From NCBI GenBank assembly GCA_025677815.1, contig JAIXMP010000035.1, forward strand, positions 248,001 through 312,000: a stretch of DNA of 64,000 nt. Direction: 5' to 3'. A program made the translations under genes and the position numbers. Under the pieces are notes generated by a model. That model was given only the letters and a program-made list of their open reading frames with translations. It was not told the origin of the DNA and did no database searches. This document shows positions 58,484 to 64,000 of this stretch, one piece after another; position 1 is the stretch's first letter, and each line of letters opens with the position of its first letter. The stretch comes from Phascolomyces articulosus (taxonomy: Eukaryota; Mucoromycota; Mucoromycetes; Mucorales; Lichtheimiaceae).

Positions 58484-61400
58484 TTCTCTCAAAAAGAACT
58501 GAATAAAATTAACAATCCATTTCACAATCGATGTGATTGTGCTAAAAGCAAAGAACCGAAGTTTTGCTCCATTCAGAACAAAAACCTGACAAGAATCTCT
58601 TTTTCACATTGCTATTCATTGACCTGTGTTCAACTTGGACATAGATGTTTCAAGTACTGTACATAGCTTATTGTTAATAAATAAACTTTATTTTCGTAAC
58701 AAAAGTTTATTAATGATTATTAAATTCATTATTCATGATCAAACAACAGATCAAAGTTATAAAAAAGAGCATGTAATAAATGCACACACATATTCGATCT
58801 ATATTGTTTTATTGCCATGATCTGTGCATTCGAAAACCCTTCCAAAATTAAAAAACGAATCACAACACCAACAAAATAGATCTTTACAATCTTTTTTTAA
58901 TAAAAACGGAAACTTTAAAGCTTATAATATTTATAAAAATAAGTATTTATTTATTAAACTATTCTATTCTATTCCATTTATTACAACAACGAGGGTGTTT
59001 TATGCCAGCAGGGGTATGCTTTCCCCATATTTACCGGACGCATGCACAGTGGCCGACGGTTTTAATGTGGGGAACCGACCAAAGAGAAAAAAGAAAGAGC
59101 GAAAAAAAATGGGTCTTTTTATATTTAATTAAAGCTCCGATATGTGTATCTGTGCGTGTTAATTATATGATTAAGAAGTATTAATAAAAAAAAAAGTTAA
59201 TGGAGTGTGAATGTCAAAAAAAAGTAGACAATGTCGTTGCCATGGAAATAAAGTTACAAGTGGTTCCAGGCATGGTGTACCTTGTTCACTGACCTATTTT
59301 GTTTCAGTTGGTCCAGGGCATATCTTTCCCTAGCACCGATTTATTATCAGGGGAGCAATCAACCGCCAAGTGAAATAAAGATAGGACACCATGTATTCAT
59401 CATCTTCAACACGTAGTAAAAAAAAAAAAAGATCAACTTGGCATATCAAATCATACATAACACGTAGCGAATAATAATTAACCCTGCTTCTTCTCTTTTT
59501 AATACAAGTGAAATTATTTAATAAATTATACCCTTTTATAATAATAACGAGAGAATCATACATCCCTTTAAAATTTAATAATAGATAAAATAAACTATTG
59601 GTACGTAAATACCACCTTATTATCTATTTTTTTGTTGATCAGCAGATGGTAGTCTATTGATTCTTACGATTCGGAAACTTTTTTTACTTTACGTTCTATT
59701 TAGCTGACTTAAGTTGTATATTGGGCAATAACGCAATATATTTATTCTAATTTTTCAACTCTTGTAGAATTAAAAAGAAACTGTTATAGTTTCTTGCTAT
59801 ATCGAATATGTACGCATGCCAATAAAAACAAAGTGCTTTATTTATTTCGGTAGTAGTAAAACGGAGCAAAAAATATGTGTACTAATATTTATATTTTTTT
59901 ATGATGGAGACAATATATATATTATAATAATATAAAAAAGCTAAGTAGAAAACGACAATAGCAAATATTATAGGGAAATCATATAAATAAAGTGATATAT
60001 CACTCAATATATGAAGGATTTCTTTTGACAGAAAAGAAAACATTTAGCAAACACTAGCACATTCTATCCCTGGATCTTTATTGTCACTGACTGCATTTGA
60101 ACTGCACAGGATACATTTTGAAAGGCGTGGAAATCTTCTAGTTACCAGATGGTTTGTGTTTTTGGCGCTTTCTTGTCCTTCTTGATATTCAACCTGGGTA
60201 GCGGAAGATCAAATTGTAAATAGGGTAACCATGGCAAAGATAATAAAAACTGTAGTGATTGAACGCATCTTAATGGGTGTGGAGATAGCGAAAAAGATAA
60301 ATATAAAAAAAATTGATGATAAGCAAAATAAATTACCAAAGAAAACAGGTCTATTTATATAGCTTGTCTCTTTGACTTTTTTTTTTTACGAGGACTGTTA
60401 ATATAGTTACGCCTAAATGCATTGTTTGGTTATATTCCATATTGTTTATGTGACGATTTTTGCCTCATTCCTGTATCATTATGATGCAAGCAGCTTGTTG
60501 ATCTCCACAGAAAGTCAAATGTGAAAATATACTACCCCTAAAGTTTCACCGTCACTAGCGTCAGTATTGTTTGAAGAAGTCCAATTTATGGAGATATGTA
60601 CATCAGGTTACATAAAAAGAATCAGATTATCATTCTGACATTATAAAAACCGAGAAAACTCTATCTCATTTCATCTCACAATTTCTTACAGCAAGCTTAG
60701 GATGGTATCGACTTTTACCGTAAAGTACTACTACGCAATATAGTAAACCGAACGGTTTAAACCCGAGTTCAAAAAGTTTCTGTTAAAAAAAGGGGTTCTA
60801 AGAAATTTGCGAGTGCAACTTTATCAAACATAGAAACCTTCACCTCATATCTATTGAACCAACCAAATAACTGTCTTCTCAGTTAGGGCATATCAACGGC
60901 AACAGCTAGTAATATACTACCAGATATATATATATCCTGACATTAAATTACATAAATCAGCTACAGCTTCATCTACCGTGTTTTTTAAGATCGCTTTAGC
61001 CCATTTTCTTTGACACCTTTCCTTTTCCCAACATGTCTTTTCATCATGTTAAAATATTAAAACTTTTTCTATTGAGCAGATATTTCAAACCTTATGTTGC
61101 CCTCGCAAAAGACACATTAACGAATAATACACATAAAAAAACTGAGTTAGCACTCACTCAATCCCACTCCCAGGTATAAAAAAGTACACAGTGCGCCTCG
61201 GTTTTTTTGCAGCCCCGTTTTTTTTTTTTTGGAGATCCCCACTTTTTGTAACTTTTTTTGAAGCAAACCGCTCAGAAAACATAGTAAATCGTATTCGGAT
61301 TTTGCATATTCTCACTTTCTGTAGGTTTTTTTTTTTTGAGAAAAAGCGCGTCTGCAAAAGCGGGGGTCTACAGTAACTATGTTTTCCACCAGTATCTACA

Positions 61401-61849
61401 TAATACTTTCCTTTTAATTATATACGTATAAAAAAATGAGAAAAAAAACTAGATGATACATTTTCCTTTAGCTACCATAATGCTCCACACCACCCATAGG
61501 ATAGTTTCCCTCTGTTCTCTCAACTCTGTTTCTATAACTTAGTAATTCCACTTCCTATATCTGTTTTCATGATTTGTAATGCCCCTTTTTTTCGGTCGAT
61601 ATACCCACACCTTTTTCCTGCCGCCCTGCAGGTTTTTCAGAACTGAGCCTCGTGAACTGAAGAGAGCAAGTAGCTGCAATGATGGGCGTGTGCTCAATTA
61701 ATTTCGACCTTAATAAACTTTATAATTTCAACGTAACTATGTTTTCCAATTCTCCTCACTTTTAGTACGGGAAAATCTTTATCCATATATAGTAACGACT
61801 TTTACAAAACACTCAGCACAACCTAAAAGCAAACCAACACTGGTTACTC
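58484..61849. other. Gene-poor accessory region
   Basis: AT-rich with no supported gene. A more GC-containing patch at about 58985-59085 stands out. Pyrimidine/G-rich imperfect direct repeats occur at about 61215-61360. A 16-bp direct repeat is listed separately. Short frames here have no recognisable features. Confidence 0.4.
61373..61748. repeat. 16-bp direct repeat pair, 360 bp apart
   Basis: GTAACTATGTTTTCCA occurs at 61373-61388 and again at 61733-61748. It lies just upstream of the LINE-like ORF1. It could be a duplicated promoter part of a retrotransposon 5' region or a boundary of an insertion. Confidence 0.6.
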
Positions 61850-63217
61850 GTCGTATGATGGGGAAAACATCTATATACCAGACGAGATAGACAGCACTTC
61901 ACAGATCCAGTAGTCGGATCACAACAATCCTGTTCTGTCCCTCTCACCCTCAAAACAATAAAAATTCTCAACGATAAGTTCACCTTGCATTGCTCTCGTA
62001 TTACCTGTCCCTCCTGTCATCTCAAAGATCAAATAAATCGTAGAGGCAGTCAAAAAGTCAAATTGATCTCTGAAGCAAAAGCAAAAATTCCCCAATTTAA
62101 TTGCAAAAACTGTAACAAACATTTTACACTTGTCCACCTTAAAGATATAGTAGCGAGTCTCCCGAATACTATCAGGGATATTGATAACGATGACCAGAGT
62201 AGTATTGAAGGCTTTGATGAAACACAACCAAATACTACCACATCAACCACAGTACTACCACGCACCACGTCAGCCACCATGACAATCAACTGGGCTGATG
62301 ATATACCACTCATACAGCAAATAACAGATGTGACATCAACAAACAATGAACACCAATCGCCAACCAACAGTAAGCCGACACTTTTGGAACGATTTTCCAA
62401 TGCCCATTTTGAGCATCATCAAGCAATACCAGAAGTTTTAACTGCCATTATGAAAAAAGTTGATCAACTAACGGCATGTACACAAAAACAGGAGAATCCA
62501 ATTATATATCTGCTGAATTTAACTGAACGCCTTCATGCAGTCCAAAAGGAATTATCAATGGCTACGTAAATCACGTATGTATTCAGGAATTGGAAATAGA
62601 AAATAATCAACTTCGTCAAAAGCAAACCAAAACTACAATACAGGTAGATACACTAACCACTTGAAGCCTTGAATGGAGATATGCTCTCAAGTCAAGACAA
62701 AACGACATCCAATCAATTAATTCTTGGGATGATCAATATCGTGCCCAACATATGAAAAACAAAACCTGTAACAAAGTATCCTCGGCGATAATACGAAAAA
62801 GGAAAGAAGCAGCAGCCCTTGCATTTACAGTCCCTTCAGCAGCACATGCTTTCTGTTTTAAAAGCTTTCCAACGCGAGAACGTAAACCAGTTTCAGAACA
62901 ACGCAAAAATCTGAAAATATTAGTTATCAACAATAGTCGTATCTTGGATATACATTATCCAGATACGAATGTTGTTGGATTTCCGATTTACAATGATTAT
63001 GAACATGAAGTTATTTAATAATGAAGAAAAGCAATTTAGAGCCCAATACTAAATTTGACCCTCTTAATCCTACCTATTTGAAAGATCAGAAATATAAAGA
63101 CCTTTCAGATGATGAAAAACTAATCCAAGCTGACGGTAGACAATACAATCGAATTTTACGTGCTATAGATTTTATTCGACAGTCAGTTAAATTTTCTGTC
63201 GCCCGCTTCTTCTAATG
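61850..63217 (+). pseudogene. Degraded ORF1 of a LINE-like non-LTR retrotransposon
   Basis: Coding-like segments on the plus strand, broken by stops and frame changes. SSYDGENIYIPDEIDSTSQI is near 61855. Then comes a 194-codon frame 61985-62569 with a zinc-finger-like CPSC...FNCKNCNKHF start and Thr/Asn-rich middle. From 62752 to 63018: RKEAAALAF, RERKPVSEQRKNLKIL and NNSRILDIHYPDTNVVGF. From 63021 to 63215: NPTYLKDQKYKDLSDDEKLI, QADGRQYNRILRAIDFIRQ. The two CxxC pairs and later coiled or charged parts fit the first ORF of fungal LINE-type elements. I find no reverse transcriptase in the window. A regulatory gene relic is an alternative. Confidence 0.5.
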
Positions 63218-64000
63218 GGTAGGTAATTTCGCTATAGGCTGTGCGGTGTTGGATGTGTAATATCTGGAAATACCATATCCGAGACTTACTACAGCTAGCT
63301 GGTAGTGACCATTCATTGCAACTCTTTCTCTCTTCAATGTTCTGTTTTTCTTTTTTTTTTTTGGGGGGGGGAGAGGTCATTTGTGCCTTGTCTTTCATTT
63401 GGAGGATGAGATAGACTGTAACTGATGTAATGTCATCTACTTGTGTAGTGGTGGTTTCTGGAAAACCATTATTGGATTATATATACTACTTATATACTTT
63501 TTATTATAACAATTAGCTAAGTGCATTACAAATAATTTTCTATACTTTTTCAAGTTGAATATACATAACATAAAGTATGTTTTTTTTGTTCATTATATAT
63601 TATTAAAACTTAGTTTCGTCGAATACGTATAACAACATGGGTGGGCAAAATCTATAAATTGTAGTAGCTATATAACTAAAGCATGTTAGCTGTTTTGGGT
63701 GGATCAGCCATCAAAGCATAAGCTATTATTGTTTATGACCTTTCTGTTAAAGGGTTACAAATGTCATATAATAATAATAAACGTACGATAAAAAAAAAGA
63801 ACTCAAATGCGTATTGGATTGAAAAGGGATTTGTCAAAAATTACCTTTCCCACTCAACTATTTATATTTATACTAATACCACAATACACAGTGTCAGTTT
63901 TACTTTTGCATATTTTTTTTAAAAAAAAAGCAGTAACCATCATTGTGCTCTTGTTTGGATTAAATTGCTTATTTGTTATGAAATCAGATTATATACTCAG
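63218..64000. other. 3' flank of the degraded element and unannotated end of window
   Basis: Contains a T12-G9 run (about 63350-63371) and a T-run/A-run junction at about 63913-63929. No supported gene. Confidence 0.4.

Overview
The window looks like nuclear DNA of a filamentous fungus, most probably Mucorales (Mucoromycota). The DNA is AT-rich with many homopolymers and microsatellites. Genes carry many short GT-AG introns, mostly GTAAGT-like donors and TAG acceptors. The gene set fits: Pmp3, Has1, a fused Thi6, an M13 metallopeptidase, an F-box protein and a PTS1 acyl-CoA ligase. The lineage is an inference. No rRNA or tRNA gene was seen.

Layout. 1-5.4 kb: tail of one gene, then a gene-poor stretch with a 192-bp MITE. 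5.4-11.8 kb: an uncharacterised poly-Q protein, ribosomal protein eS30 and a nine-exon M13 peptidase. 11.8-17.7 kb: gene-poor, with tandem repeats and coding-like scraps. 17.7-20.3 kb: a repeat-bearing membrane protein and a possible small secreted protein. 20.9-28.1 kb: an HSD10-like dehydrogenase, a wrecked TMEM185-like pseudogene and a peroxisomal 4CL-like CoA ligase. 29.2-36.9 kb: a STE20/PAK-like kinase, the Has1 DEAD-box helicase and a Thi6-type thiamine bifunctional enzyme. 37.2-45.5 kb: a UCH-family deubiquitinase, a PAXX-like DNA repair factor, Pmp3, a ZRANB2-like splicing protein and a large F-box protein. 46-51.4 kb: gene fragments and a Myb plus U-box protein. 51.7-64 kb: accessory DNA. 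It holds a decayed gene, a complete Mutator-like element (54797-58475) with terminal inverted repeats, an 8-bp target duplication, a transposase and an OTU-protease ORF, and a degraded LINE ORF1-like sequence.

Most genes are independent housekeeping units and no operon logic applies. UCH and PAXX-like genes are divergent around an 80-bp CT microsatellite. Several genes converge tail to tail: the poly-Q gene with eS30, the CoA ligase with the kinase, THI6 with UCH, and the PAXX-like gene with PMP3. The most interesting observations are the fungal PAXX-like protein with a conserved Ku-binding-type tail, and the Mutator-like element that carries an OTU cysteine-protease ORF.

Exon models were built by hand. 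A model was accepted when splice sites, reading phase and family alignment agreed.
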